A stretch of DNA of 64,000 bases from Neocallimastix lanati (nom. inval.). Taxonomy: Eukaryota; Neocallimastigomycota; Neocallimastigomycetes; Neocallimastigales; Neocallimastigaceae. The stretch covers positions 556,501-620,500 of the forward strand of contig JACVTC010000074.1 in NCBI GenBank assembly GCA_016946835.1, read 5' to 3'. Position numbers and translations under genes: made by a program. Below the pieces are notes generated by a model. The model did not search any database. It was not told where the DNA came from and worked only from the letters and a program-made list of their open reading frames with translations. Of the stretch, positions 10,540 to 21,932 are shown one piece after another. Each line of letters opens with the position of its first letter. The stretch's first letter is position 1.

Positions 10540-11960
10540 TGATCAGTACATTCACAAAGTCCACAATATTCAGTTTCAGTGGTTGATGTTGCAACTGTAC
10601 TTTGAAGCTTAGAATACTAGCTTGTTAAATCAGAACCCAACATTATATAGAACAACCGACTATTGTTCTATATAATGTTGGATCGAATGATCTTTTTACA
10701 ATCATCTTTTTCTTCCTTTATTGGTATTGGTGCTTTAATTTTATTAATTTTATCAAATATAAAATTTTTTGAGCATATCCTTTAAAAATCTTTTCTGATT
10801 TAAGTTGTATTTTTCTTTTTAATTTTTCAATCTTGATACCCATAATAAAATTAGTTTCACCAAAGTTAGTAATAGTATTCTTTTTTTTTTTTTTAAAAAA
10901 ATCAAATTTACTGTTCTTTCTATTTCTTCTTCTATTCCTGTAATGAGAATATCATCTACATATATACCGATTATACAAATAATATTTTTATTTTCATCGA
11001 ATTTAATAAACATATATGGTTCAAGAATCAATCTTTCAAATGATTGTTCCTTTAGAGTATTACTTATATTTTCATTTCACTCTCTTGTAGCTTGTTTTAA
11101 AACCATAAAGTGCTTTCCTAAGTTTCCAATATCACCTTTTATATAAGGTATCGCATTCTGAATCATACATATATAGAGTTCCTTTTAATTCGGCATATAT
11201 GTAATCTGATTTTTTATCAATCTGTCTAATTTTATATTTCTTCTCTGAGTTAATCTTGTTTTGAAGTAGAAGAAAATGATTTCTATTAATCTTCTCCATA
11301 TTCTTGTGTAAATCCTTGAGATACTAATCTTGATTTTAAATTTTATTACAATTCCTCCATTGTAACTGCCTCTTTTATTTTTGAATATCCATCAATTGTT
11401 TACTACATTAGCAATTTCAGGAACATTTTTCAACTCTTTCAAATACTCCTCTTTTCTTCATAGTATTGAATTCTTCTTTTATGGCTAGTAACCATTGGTC
11501 CTTATCCTTCATTTTGAAAATATTTATATATTTATATGGTTTATCCAACTTATATAATATATTTCATTCATTCTTCTTCTTTTTTAAGTTTTGATTGTGA
11601 TTTATATTATTTTCCCTTTTATCAATTTTTCTTTTCATTAAATTATCTTCTACAATAATTTCTTTTTCATTTCATTTGGTGTGATAAGCACGACACATGA
11701 TCGATTAAATTATTAACTCTATATATAATAAAACTTTTTCATATTCAAATTTTCAGCTATTTAAATTAATTTTTTTTTATCTCAAAAATTAAATTTTCAT
11801 TGTTAATTTTTTTATTTTCTTTTATAAATTTTTTATTTACTTCTTCAGTTGAAATTTGGCTTTTCAAAATTAAAAGTTTCAAATTTTATATAATTTTCAA
11901 TTTTTTTTTCTTGATAAATCTTTATTAATTATTTCATTAATAATATTATTGTTAAGCAAT
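10540..11960 (-). pseudogene. Copia RT-RNase H remnant
   Basis: In minus-strand order: a polar linker (11960-11530), KDKDQWLLAIKEEFNTMKKR (start of a copia RT domain, about 11515-11455), LVSQGFTQEYG (RT core, ~11330-11290), then an open stretch 11031-10819 with IYVDDILITG, which contains the RT catalytic YVDD box, and finally ATSTTETEYCGLCE at ~10600-10550, matching the STAEAEY motif of copia RNase H. Stops and frameshifts lie between all pieces. It is a different, older copy than the copia element at 14.4-20.5 kb. Confidence 0.75.
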
Positions 11961-12059
11961 TCTTTATTTGAAATTAAATTAATTTATTATCATTTTTGTT
12001 TACTTATTTAAATTTGAAAAGTTCGAAAAAGTTTAGTATTTCAACAAAAGATATAGATC

Positions 12060-12990
12060 GCTTCATTTAAAAGTTGGATAAAATGAAAAAGAAACGAGTA
12101 ATCGTACTAAATTATGCGAAATCGTTGTTAAATAATAAAGAAGCCTGGAAAACAGTATCATTAAAAAATGATATTTCTTTAAAAAAAAAAAAAAAAAAAA
12201 AAGCCTTTACTGCTTCTGAAAAATTAGATTGCTTGAGTGTAACCAAAGAGGAAGTGATAACTGAAATTTCGGTATTTATAAAATTTCTTCCAATCATTCA
12301 TAAATTTTCTTCATAAATTTTCTTCCAATCATTCTTAAATTTTCTTCATAAATTTTCTTTTAATCCTTCATAAATTTTCTTCATAAATTTTCTTCCAATC
12401 ATTCTTAAATTTTCTTCATAAATTTTCTTCCAATCATACAAATCAAGGTTTTAGAAGAAAATAACCTATTGTAGAAATAAAAACCAAATGATATAGGTAA
12501 TGAAATGGTTGAGTTAGAATCCATAATGAGGAAATTTACTATTAAAATTTAATATTTCTTTAGTGAGAAAGTTTATTAGCAATAAAAATGTCTTAAAATT
12601 AAGAGCAATTATTGAGGAAAAAAAAACGTAAGCTTTTTAATAATAGTTTAAATCATTATCAGGGAGAAGAAATACTCCCATCGTCAATAAAATAGCTTCA
12701 TTTAAAAATATTAGTCTTCTAATAAACCTAATAGAATCGAAATCGAAAAAGAACGATGAAGATATAAGAATTCATTCATCTGACCTTGATGAAGACTACT
12801 ATATTCTTTGTGCCATGAAAAGGAAAAATTAGATTATCTTGGTAAAGAGGTTGAAGCTAATATAGATAATAAGCAAAAGCACAACAGTCTTAAAGATCTT
12901 AATAATACAAAGTGTAATATTACCTTTGGTCAATTATTCATGTTATAGTTTGTTACTTTATTGCTTTTACAACAAGCTGATCTTTATCAC
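12060..12990 (+). pseudogene. Gypsy gag-linker remnant
   Basis: A plus-strand fragment near 12890-12945 reads DLNNTKCNITFGQLF, paralleling the minus-strand ANTKCNINMGQLL at about 190-230. Just before, IRIHSSDLDEDYYILCAM resembles the acidic spacer before the RT in the intact gypsy element (ISDSDLCAAM). An 80-codon ORF at 12074-12316 opens the region but carries an A-run-encoded Lys stretch and no domain. Multiple stops; non-functional. Confidence 0.4.
12282..12440 (+). repeat. Short tandem repeat, ~40-bp units
   Basis: About four imperfect copies of a unit built from CTTCCAATCATTC, TAAATTTTCTTCA and TAAATTTTCTT. It lies inside the gag-linker remnant. Confidence 0.8.
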
Positions 12991-13039
12991 TGAAACTTAG
13001 TATAGTATTACCAATAAATTATATTGATATTTGCCTTTT

Positions 13040-13770
13040 TAGTAGTATATATAATTAGATATACCATAAAAAGTCGTAATCTACATGTATCAACATCGGA
13101 TGTTGCATTAGATAAGCAATAACAAAAAATTAAAATTATTGCCTCTTTCGGTAATGAAGAAAACGAAATCAATAGATATAAAATTTTCCTTAAAATATCA
13201 AGAAAATATGATATAACAATTAACATTTTTTTATTAGCGTATTAATGGGTTTAATCGGATTTATTATTTATTTATGCTACTATTTATTATTTCAATTTGG
13301 TTCAATATATATATATATAAAGGTATATTGATAGGAGGAGAATTATATAAAATTTTTATTAGTATAGTTACAGGAACTACGAGTATATTAGGTTTAGGCG
13401 ATGCTTTTGGTAGTATAGCTCAAGCAACAGCGGCAGCAAATAATATTTTTAATGTTATAGAACAAAAAACCTAAAATTAATTATAACATTAAAAAAAAAA
13501 GGAATATCAAATACTACTTTAAAAGAGAATATTGAATTTTGTAACGTTTTATTTGCATATTCATCCAGAAATAAAATTAATGTTTTAAATAACATTACTT
13601 TTTCTTGTAAGGCAAATCAAAGTATTGGTATTATTGACAGTTCCAGTTCAGGAAAATCAACTATTTTACAGTTAATTGAAAGATTTAATGAAAGAACTGA
13701 AGGTGATATATTAATTGATGCTGAATCTATTGATAAATACAATCTCGAATTGTCTATGCTTATGAGACAT
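13040..13770 (+). pseudogene. ABCB-type multidrug transporter fragment
   Basis: Conceptual plus-strand translation follows the second half of an ABCB (P-glycoprotein-like) transmembrane domain into the start of the nucleotide-binding domain. Visible in order are IIASFGNEENEINRYK (~13135-13182), a hydrophobic segment, GEQ-like LGDAFGSIAQATAAANNIF (13397-13453), IEFCNVLFAYSSRNKINVLN with the A-loop Tyr (~13531), and a Walker A region GIIDSSSSGKST (13627-13662) followed by EGDILIDAESIDKYN. Two or more stops and a frame change (13474, between the domains) break it, and the Q-loop onward is missing. The Walker A has Ser where the middle conserved Gly is expected. Neither the first TMDs nor the rest of the gene is nearby, so it is an isolated relic. 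Confidence 0.8.
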
Positions 13771-13775
13771 TAATA

Positions 13776-14344
13776 TAACGTGTTCGTATTGAACAGATTA
13801 ATTACACAAACACTATTAATAAAAATACACAATTAAATTTGTTTTATTAAAAAACTTCTTTTTATTAATATAACTTTATTAAAAATTCTTTTATTAGTTA
13901 TTAACTGTATAATAGTTAATAATAACTACATTTTCTTTAAAAATAAAATAATTTTACATGTATTTATATTTTTTCTTAATTATATTATTATACACTCTTT
14001 CTATATATTTAAACATATATTCAATATAAAATAAACAAAAACCAATCTAAAATTAAATAAAGTTATAAAATAACTAAAACTAATTCAATAAACTTTTTAT
14101 TCAATTTGTTTTAACACAAACTGAATAAGTGCTAATTTATTATTGATTTATTATTCTCTTATTATTAATGCTATTAATTATATATTTTACTATTTAATTT
14201 TATGATTATTAAACTAAACAAAAATTAAACTAAATTAATTTAAACTAAACTAAAATTATTAATATATTTTATTATTAAATTTTAAGTTTTTTTTTTATAG
14301 AAATTAATTTATAGTCGTAAAAATATAGATTTATTATTAATTTG
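13776..14344. other. Gene-free AT-rich region
   Basis: No ORF or motif recognised between the ABC-transporter relic and the left flank of the copia element. Confidence 0.7.
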
Positions 14345-14427
14345 TATAAATCAAATTCATTACATAAATTAATATATTTTACATAATTTAATGTATTAGA
14401 ATTACTTTGTAAATGTGAATTACATTA
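14345..14427 (+). repeat. 83-bp target-flank duplication, left copy
   Basis: Identical base for base to 20478-20560 on the other side of the copia element, beginning TATAAATCAAATTC and ending GTGAATTACATTA. The preceding G (14344) may also match, depending on where the LTR ends. See findings. Confidence 0.95.
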
Positions 14428-14666
14428 TGTTAGAATATAAAAAAATAAATACTTAATAATGACCTTAATATAATTTATCCAATCAGAATATTATTATATT
14501 TAAATAAAATTATAAAAGAAATAAAATGTAACCTTGTTAAAAATACATACACTTTTGTAATTATAAAAAATAAAAGATAAATAAAATTAAATATTAAGTA
14601 TTATATATAAAATGCTATTCTAAAAATATATCTAATTTTCTCAATATTTGTTTTTGGTGTTTAATA
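14428..14666 (+). repeat. Copia 5' LTR
   Basis: Starts TGTTAGAATATAAAAAAATA, ends GGTGTTTAATA (or one base later). It contains CCAATCAG about 55 bp in and a TATATATAAAATG promoter-like motif about 40 bp before the end. Paired with 20238-20476. Confidence 0.9.
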
Positions 14667-14700
14667 GATTAAGAGTCTCAGTCTACAACTGAGCTTAACC
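14667..14700 (+). promoter_or_regulatory. Primer-binding site matching a 5' half of tRNA-Lys(CUU)
   Basis: Directly after the LTR, GATTAAGAGTCTCAG is complementary to the anticodon arm of tRNA-Lys(CUU) (GAGACTCTTAATC). The next bases, TCTACAACTGAGCTTAACC, are complementary to a D-arm-like GCTCAGTTG-TAGA with a few bases missing. The primer would end in the 3' strand of the anticodon stem, just as Drosophila copia uses a cleaved initiator-tRNA half. Confidence 0.7.
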
Positions 14701-15008
14701 ATAAGTTAAGTTATAATTTACATAATTAATATATAAATATATTCATCTTATAAATAAATTGAACTAACGCTTTCTTATTTTTAATATTAAAATCATTTTT
14801 ATATTTATCAATGATAAAATCTAATTTTTAATTATCAAAGAAATAATTTAATTAATTATGAATCTATATAATTAATTTTGCTATTTCATAATAATTGAAT
14901 CAAAATATATTATCAAAAATATTTTAAAAAATAAATTAATGAAAGATTAATACAATTTAATAATATCATTATTCGTTCATTGTATATAAAAATATACATA
15001 TATATATT

Positions 15009-15362
15009 ATAGTCAGTCAAATTATAATTCGAACTGAAAAAAATAATATAGTCAGTCGATTATAATTTGAACCGAAAATTAGTATAATCAATAAAATTTT
15101 ATATTGAAATAAAATAAAAAAATAATATTAAAAATAAAATAATAAAATAGTCAGTCAATTATAATTTGAACTGAAAATCATATGGTCAGTCAAATAAATA
15201 ATTTGAACCGTAAAAATAGTATAGTCAGTCAAATTATAATATGAACTGAAAAATGACATAGTAAATCAAATAATTAATTTGAACTGAAAATCATATAGTC
15301 AGTCAAATAATTAATTTGAACTGAAAATCATATGGTCAGTCAAATAATTAATTTGAACTGAA
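15009..15362 (+). repeat. Leader tandem repeat, ~9 x 37 bp
   Basis: Imperfect units of about 37 bp around TAGTCAGTCAAAT and TAATTTGAACTGAAAATCAT, lying in the untranslated leader between the primer site and gag of the copia element. Units 7-9 are the most alike, which indicates recent expansion at the right end. No spacer uniqueness, so not a CRISPR array. Confidence 0.85.
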
Positions 15363-15883
15363 AATATTATTGTCAATTATTAACAATAAAAATAAAAAAT
15401 ATATATATATTTTTAATTCCAATATTAATAAATATAAATCAAGTATAAATACCTTTTTCAAGCATAAAAAACCAATAATATAAATGTTTAATTAAATTAA
15501 TTTCAAATGGCATAATGAAAATATTACCTTAAAAAATAAGATAAAAATAGAAACCAATCATAATTCTGAAATATATTATTTTATAACCCTTTTTTTATTA
15601 AGTAATAAATATAACTTAACCAATTATCAAAATATATATTATTAAAGTTTATTATAAATCATCATCATAGAAATATTAAACAATATATATTTCAATTTAC
15701 ATTTATTTAATGAAAATAGAATAAGATTTTAATCAATATATTGAATATGTATAAATAAACAATCCAGATATACAACATATCACTCATCAATTATTCTTTT
15801 AAAAAATATTCGCATAATATAAAATATTAATAAATTATTAAAAAAAAAAAAAATAATAATAAATTAATTTGAAACTCTCCACA

Positions 15884-16291
15884 ATGGCTAACACAAGAAG
15901 AAACAATAGAAATGAAGTAATTACCATTGAAGAACCCATTGACATCAGGCCAACAATTAAATTTAATTACTCTGAAAATTTTAACAGAGTAGTTGAATTA
16001 AATACTGAAAACTATAATAGATGGAGAACCAAAATCCTTCATCTATTATCAATTAACAACCTAGTTGGCTATATCACCAAAGAAAAGGTTAAGAAGTTAA
16101 GAAAAAAAGATATACAAGAAGACCTATCTGAGTACATCGAAGATGAATTTGATGACACATTGGTGTATGACAAAAACACCAATGTAGTTGATATCAATAA
16201 CGATATCACAACAAAATGGATCGTCCTAAACAGTATTGGAGAAAAAACCCAAGACATTGTGCAAGGATCAAATAAAACCGCCTTTGAATAA
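15884..16291 (+). pseudogene. Copia Gag, N-terminal part
   Basis: Begins at the ATG at 15884 (MANTRRNNRNEV) and runs 135 codons. It contains LNTENYNRWRTKILHLL, the typical W...W/L start of copia Gag capsid-like regions, and TTKWIVLNSIGEKTQDIV. It stops at 16289-16291, out of frame with the next segment. Gag between this point and the zinc knuckle is much shorter than usual for the family, so an internal deletion near 16285 is likely. Confidence 0.75.
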
Positions 16292-17687
16292 TACTAACAT
16301 TAATACAAATAAGAAAAAGCTTACTAAAATAAAAACATCTACTAAAAAGACCAAAAATGGTAGATGTAATTACTGTGGTAAATGGGGCCATTTCTTTTAT
16401 GAATGTAAAAATAGAAGAGATGATAAAAATAATAACAATAGAAGAAAAATTTTCAAACGGAGAAGAAATAATTTTAAAAGAAAATATAATAAACGTAGAA
16501 ATTATGCAAATTTCATGGAAAAAGAAAGGTACGATACAAGCTATGCCGATGCTTTTACCAAGGATTACAATTCTCAAGAAAATCTTGATATTAATTTCGC
16601 CGAAATAAATAAACAAAACGAAGAAAATAAACAAAAAGAAATGATGTGTTGGATATTGGACTCCGGCGCATCAATAAATATTACTGGTCATTTAAATAAA
16701 TTACATAATATTCAAAAGTGCAATGACAAAGTTTATTTAGCTAATAATCAAGTTATATCAACACAATTTAAAGGAGATCTCATAGGATACATTAATAATC
16801 ACGAAATAATCATTAAGAATGTTTATTACTCACCAAAAATAAATAAAAATTTATTATCAATTGGAAACCTTACACAACAAGGATACAAAATAATTTTCAA
16901 TAATACTAATAATAAATCATACGCACTAATTTATGACGAACACAATCAAAGAATATTATCAATTAAATCGAACCAATTTAACACATTTAAATTTTGGATT
17001 TCAACTCAACCATTAAATTTTCAAAGCAACCAACATAATAATAATTCGGTTGAAATCAATTATACACATTTGAAATCAATTGATAAACTAAATTTATGGC
17101 ATCGTCGTTTTGCCCATTTTAATATCAATAGTATCAAAAATAAAATTTTAAAAATCAACATAAACTCAAAGTGCCCTATTTGTAGTTATTCTAAACTTAA
17201 AAATAAACCCTTCAAATCATCACATAATAGAGCTAAAAATATATTTCAACTCATACACATGGATCTTATAGGTCCAATACAAAACTCTATCTCTGACAAT
17301 AAATATATCTTAACCATTTTAGATGACCATTCAAGATTTGGGTGGACTCTCTTTATGAAGAGTAAATCAGAAACTTTTTATCACTTCCATAATTGGTTTA
17401 ATAAAATAAAAAATCAATTTAACAAAAGAATTCAATATATCCGTACAGATAATATCACTGAATTTAACAACAAAAATTTCAAACAATTATGCATTGACTT
17501 TGGAATACAACATCAATTTACTGTTCCCTACCACCCACAACAAAATGGTAGGATTGAACGATTCAACGGCACTATAATCAATTCCGCAAAGTCATTGTTA
17601 AATGACGCAAATCTGGCTTACGATTTTGGGAAGACGCCGTCTCTACCTCCAACTACATTCATAATCGAATCCCTCATAAAGGGATAA
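16290..17687 (+). pseudogene. Copia Gag end, protease and integrase
   Basis: Open frame carrying, in order: the CCHC zinc knuckle CNYCGKWGHFFYEC (16368-16409), a basic stretch, the protease active site WILDSGASINITG (~16650), the pre-integrase zinc finger LWHRRFAHFN...CPICSYSKLKNKPF (~17092-17214), and the integrase core with MDLIGP, RTDNITEF and NGRIERFNGT, giving the three acidic catalytic positions. The frame is lost at about 17630 in a T run after LAYDFG; the expected continuation is in another frame, consistent with loss of one base. Bases 16236-16289 are open in this frame but are an out-of-frame reading of gag. Confidence 0.85.
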
Positions 17688-18982
17688 ATAATGAAATTCC
17701 ATATGAACTTCTAACCAATAACAAAGTTGATTATTCAAACCTACTTGTCTTCAGATGTAAAGTTTTTTATTACGTTCCAAAACTATTCCGTACCAAATTT
17801 CAAAATAATTCATCTCCTGGCATATTCTTGGGGTATGTTGATAATCCCACAGCATACAAAATTCTTGATATAACAAATAATAAAATTATAATTTCACGAA
17901 ATGTTGAATTCTTTGAATTTACACCAGGAAATTCACATTTATCTCATTGCGATAATGACATCTCAAATTTTATTCCCAATAATATAATAAGGAGGAATGA
18001 TAATACCTACTTTCATGATAATACGTATGATATAAACCATGGCAAAGACTTCAATAATACTAACAATAATAATCCGTATTATCAATATAATGACAATAAG
18101 TCAAATAATATTCAAATATTAGACAATAATACTCAAATAAATGAAAATAATATACCAAGTAAAAACATTCAAATAAAAAATAAAAGAACATATAACAAAA
18201 GAAGAAACAACAATAATAACAACACCAAAAATATTAATAATAATCAAAACAAAGATTATAATAATAATATAGAATCTCAAGATAATAACATTGACAACAA
18301 CGACAATAATAATAACAATAACACAAGTAACAATAAAATTAATAACAACGATAACACAAACAGCAACAACAACACTACCAACAGCAATAATAACAAAATA
18401 AATAATAATATTAATAAAAACGACAATATGATCACTGTCAGTAATAAAAACAATCATAATAATTCAAATACAGACAGATATAATTCAAACAATAATAACG
18501 ATAACAACAATGAACAACGAATCATTAATAACTTAACGAATAACAAATTATTTAACATAGAATTTTCCATACATTTAGGAAAAAGAAATAGAAATGAAAT
18601 CTTCATATTAAATTCAAATAACAAAAAACAAAAATCATTAAAAGAATTACGCGAACCAAATAATTATGATGATATCTTTAATTTAAATGATAAAAATGAA
18701 TAGTTAAAATCAGTCGATAATGAACTCGACAATATGAGAAATCTAAAAGTATATGAAACAATTGATAAAATACCTAAGAACGCAAACTTAATATCATCAA
18801 GATGGATTTTCAAATTCAAACGAAACTCAAATGGAGAAATAATCAAAAGAAAATCAAGATTAGTAGCAAAGGGATTTACGCAAGAATACGGCATAGATTA
18901 TAAAGAAACCTTTGCACCTACCTTAAAACAGGATTCAATAAGAATCTTTACAGCAATTGACACTCAGAACAATTTGAAATAA
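17636..18982 (+). pseudogene. Copia integrase end, linker and RT start
   Basis: Continues the polyprotein in a new frame through an integrase C-terminal LGYVDNPTAYKI-type motif, then a roughly 250-residue Asn-rich linker. An in-frame TAG (18701-18703) interrupts it just before the RT begins (NLKVYETIDKIPKNANLISS), with SRWIFKFKRN and RLVAKGFTQEYGIDYKETFA typical of copia RT. The frame breaks again at about 18970. The poly-Asn linker is a variable feature of copia proteins in AT-rich genomes. Confidence 0.85.
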
Positions 18983-20184
18983 ACCAAATAGATATAACTG
19001 CCGCCTATTTAAATGCTGAATTAAATGAAGATTTGTATATGAAACCACCCAAAGGACATGAAGATTACAATAAGAAATTTTGGAAATTGAAGAAGGCAAT
19101 ATATGGACAGAAACAAAGTGGTGCCAAGTGGAATGATAAATTAAACGGCTATCTAATAAAAATTGGATATAAAAGACTTATAAGTGAACCTTGTCTGTAC
19201 GTTAAATTTAATAAAGGAAAACTTTTAAGTATGTTAGCTATATATGTGGATGATATTTTAATATCAGGATCAAAGAAAACAATAGAAAGTGTAAAATTAT
19301 TAATTGAGAAAAAGTTCAAAATGAAAGATATAGGTAATGTTGATTATATTATTGGAATAAAATTTATAAAACATAAAAATGGTTACTTTTTACATCAACA
19401 CAGATATATAGATGAATTACTTTCTAAGTTTAATATGAAAAATTGTACACCTCTTAGAATTATGACACCAATTGAAAATGAAGATCTTATGAAGGTAAAA
19501 GTAGATGAAACAAAATATAGAAGCATAATAGGAAATTTATTATATCTCAGTATATGTACAAGACCCGACATTATCTTCTCAGTATCAAAAGCAGCTAGAA
19601 GAGCAAAGGAACCAAATATGGAAGACTGGAATAACGTAATGAGAATATTAAGATATTTAAAAGGAACTAAAAAATATGGAATATATTTCACAAATAATCC
19701 GAATGTTAAAGCATATGTCGATTCGGATTACGGAGGTGACTTGGAAACTAGACGTTCAACAACAGGATTCTTAATAACATTTGGTGGTGCACCAACAAGC
19801 TGGTGTTCAAAGTTACAAAAATCAATATCGACTTCAACAGCCGAGTTCGAATATTACAGTCTTAGTGAATGCGGTAAACAATGTATATGGTACTTAAATT
19901 TATTCGAAGAATTGAACTTAAATATTAAAAATATTGAAGTAAATGTTGACAATAAAGCAGCTATTTATAATGCTAAAAATCAAACTATCAACCCAAAAAC
20001 TAAACATGTAGACATTAGGGTCCATTACATAAGAGAAATAGTCAAAGAAAATAAAATCTATCTTAAATATATAAAATCTGAAAACAATCTCGCTGATGGG
20101 TTTACGAAGTATTTAAATGGGACATTAATGGATAAATTTAGAAATTCCTTATTAACAAAAATTGATGATTTATATTTTATTTGA
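18970..20184 (+). pseudogene. Copia RT (catalytic part) and RNase H
   Basis: Open to the natural stop at 20182-20184. Contains LYMKPPKGHED, FWKLKKAIYGQKQSGAKW, the catalytic box AIYVDDILISG, MKDIGNVDYIIGIKF, and RNase H motifs AYVDSDYGGDLETRRSTTGF, WCSKLQKSISTSTAEFEYYS and the terminal KHVDIRVHYIRE. All expected catalytic residues in this half are present, so decay is confined to upstream frameshifts. Confidence 0.9.
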
Positions 20185-20199
20185 AATAATATAAATAAA

Positions 20200-20237
20200 A
20201 AATATGACATTTTAGGAAAGTCATATTTTAGGAGGAA
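20200..20237 (+). promoter_or_regulatory. Copia polypurine tract with preceding hairpin
   Basis: AGGAGGAA (20230-20237) directly abuts the 3' LTR, the position of the plus-strand primer. Just before it, AAATATGAC (20200-20208) and GTCATATTT (20220-20228) form a 9-bp hairpin. Confidence 0.75.
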
Positions 20238-20476
20238 TGTTAGAATATAAAAAAATAAATACTTAATAATGACCTTAATATAATTTACCCAATCAGAATA
20301 TTATTATATTTAAATAAAATTATAAAAGAAATAAAATGTAACCTTGTTAAAAATACATACACTTTTGTAATTATAAAAAATAAAAGATAAATAAAATTAA
20401 ATATTAAGTATTATATATAAAATGCTATTCTAAAAATATATCTAATTTTCTCAATATTTGTTTTTGGTGTTTAATA
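20238..20476 (+). repeat. Copia 3' LTR
   Basis: Same 239-bp sequence as the 5' LTR with one visible difference (TTACCC for TTATCC near base 50). Confidence 0.9.
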
Positions 20477-20477
20477 G

Positions 20478-20560
20478 TATAAATCAAATTCATTACATAA
20501 ATTAATATATTTTACATAATTTAATGTATTAGAATTACTTTGTAAATGTGAATTACATTA
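20478..20560 (+). repeat. 83-bp target-flank duplication, right copy
   Basis: Identical to 14345-14427. It continues rightwards (AATAATTTAATGTACAAAAT) in homology with the uninterrupted relative at 2690-2830. Confidence 0.95.
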
Positions 20561-20599
20561 AATAATTTAATGTACAAAATAAATTAACTAATGTACTAA

Positions 20600-21529
20600 A
20601 GATATTGGTCATATGTTTAAAATTATGATATACGGGACTTTTATGTGCTGTATTTTAATTATAATAATATAGTTATATCTTTATTTAATTTATTATTACT
20701 TTTCCTAAAAACTAAAAACCCCTTTCTAAATTAATTTTATTAGAAATTGGTTATTATTAAGAAATTACATTTTAAAATTATAAAATTTAATAATATGAAA
20801 TATATTTTAAACATATAATATAAATTATATATATATAAGATATATAAGAATACAATATCTATATTTAAATAATAAATGTAAATTATATGTAAAATATAAA
20901 ATAAATATAAAATAATACATAATAATATATTATATAATATAATAAAAATCCTATTAAAGTTAAATATAAGAATATTATTATATTTTAATATAATAATATA
21001 TAATTATAAAATAAATATATAATTTAATATATTATAAAATAATATGTAATTTAATATATATTATAATAGTAATTATAATATAATAATGAATAATTAATAA
21101 TATATTATAAAAATTATTATCAAAAGATATAAATTTAATATTTAATAATTATTATTAAATATACAAATATGTTACTACACATATTTGTTTTAGATCAATT
21201 AGTAAATAATATAGATCATTCATTTATCAGTAAAAGTAAAAAAGTGCAAAGAAGAAGATATTGCGATGTTGGATACTTCAGTAGATGTCCTTCTAGGTAA
21301 ATTATTTATCGTTTCTTGTAATAATTTTAGTTTCAATACCAATCAGTACTTGGATAAAATTGGATAAGGTACCAAATCAATATGAATCTAAAGGAATCAG
21401 TTATGGAAAAATTCGCTAAACTTTGAAAAATGATGATTATTTGGAAGGAACAATGGAAAACATTAAATTCAAAATATTCACAATTAATTTTCCATTATCA
21501 ATATAATTTTCATTAAATTTTTCAATTGA

Positions 21530-21612
<83 letters not shown>

Positions 21613-21901
21613 TAAAGAATTACCAAAAAACTATATAAAATTTTCAAAATGTAAAGAAATGTGAAAAAAATATAATATTTGTATAATGTAGTAATGTATA
21701 CATTAATTAAATTAAATAATTAATATATTATAAAAAATTTATATATTAATAATTTATGATTATATATTAAATGATTATATTAGAATATATTATAAATATT
21801 AATATAAAAATTTTAAATAATTTCAAAAAAAAAAAAAAAGGGAGAACTTTTGTTAAAGAGAAGAAATTATAAAAATATTTCTCTCTAAAAGAAGTTAAGG
21901 T

Positions 21902-21932
<31 letters not shown>

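Larger units (their letters stand above)
14428..20476 (+). mobile_element. Ty1/copia LTR retrotransposon, coding region broken
   Basis: A complete-length (about 6.05 kb) copia-order element: LTR, primer site, repeat-rich leader, gag with zinc knuckle, protease, integrase, RT, RNase H, purine tract, LTR. The two 239-bp LTRs differ at one visible base (T versus C near 14478/20288), so the insertion is recent, yet gag has an apparent internal deletion, the integrase and RT each carry a frameshift, and there is an in-frame TAG at 18701. It is therefore a non-autonomous copy, perhaps mobilised in trans or made from a defective template. The element is flanked by 83-bp direct repeats instead of the usual 5-bp duplication. 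Confidence 0.9.

Noticed and set aside
14667-14700. Primer site read as tRNA-Tyr(GUA) anticodon arm
   Set aside because: CTCAG-TTGTAGA-CTGAG can be drawn as such an arm, but the longer match through GAGACTCTTAATC plus GCTCAGTTG fits tRNA-Lys(CUU) D and anticodon arms and ends exactly at the LTR.
15009-15362. CRISPR-like array
   Set aside because: Units are contiguous and imperfect with no unique spacers, and lie in the leader of a retrotransposon in eukaryotic DNA.
18119-18457. 112-codon minus-strand ORF of Val/Ile
   Set aside because: Antisense of the poly-Asn linker of the copia polyprotein.
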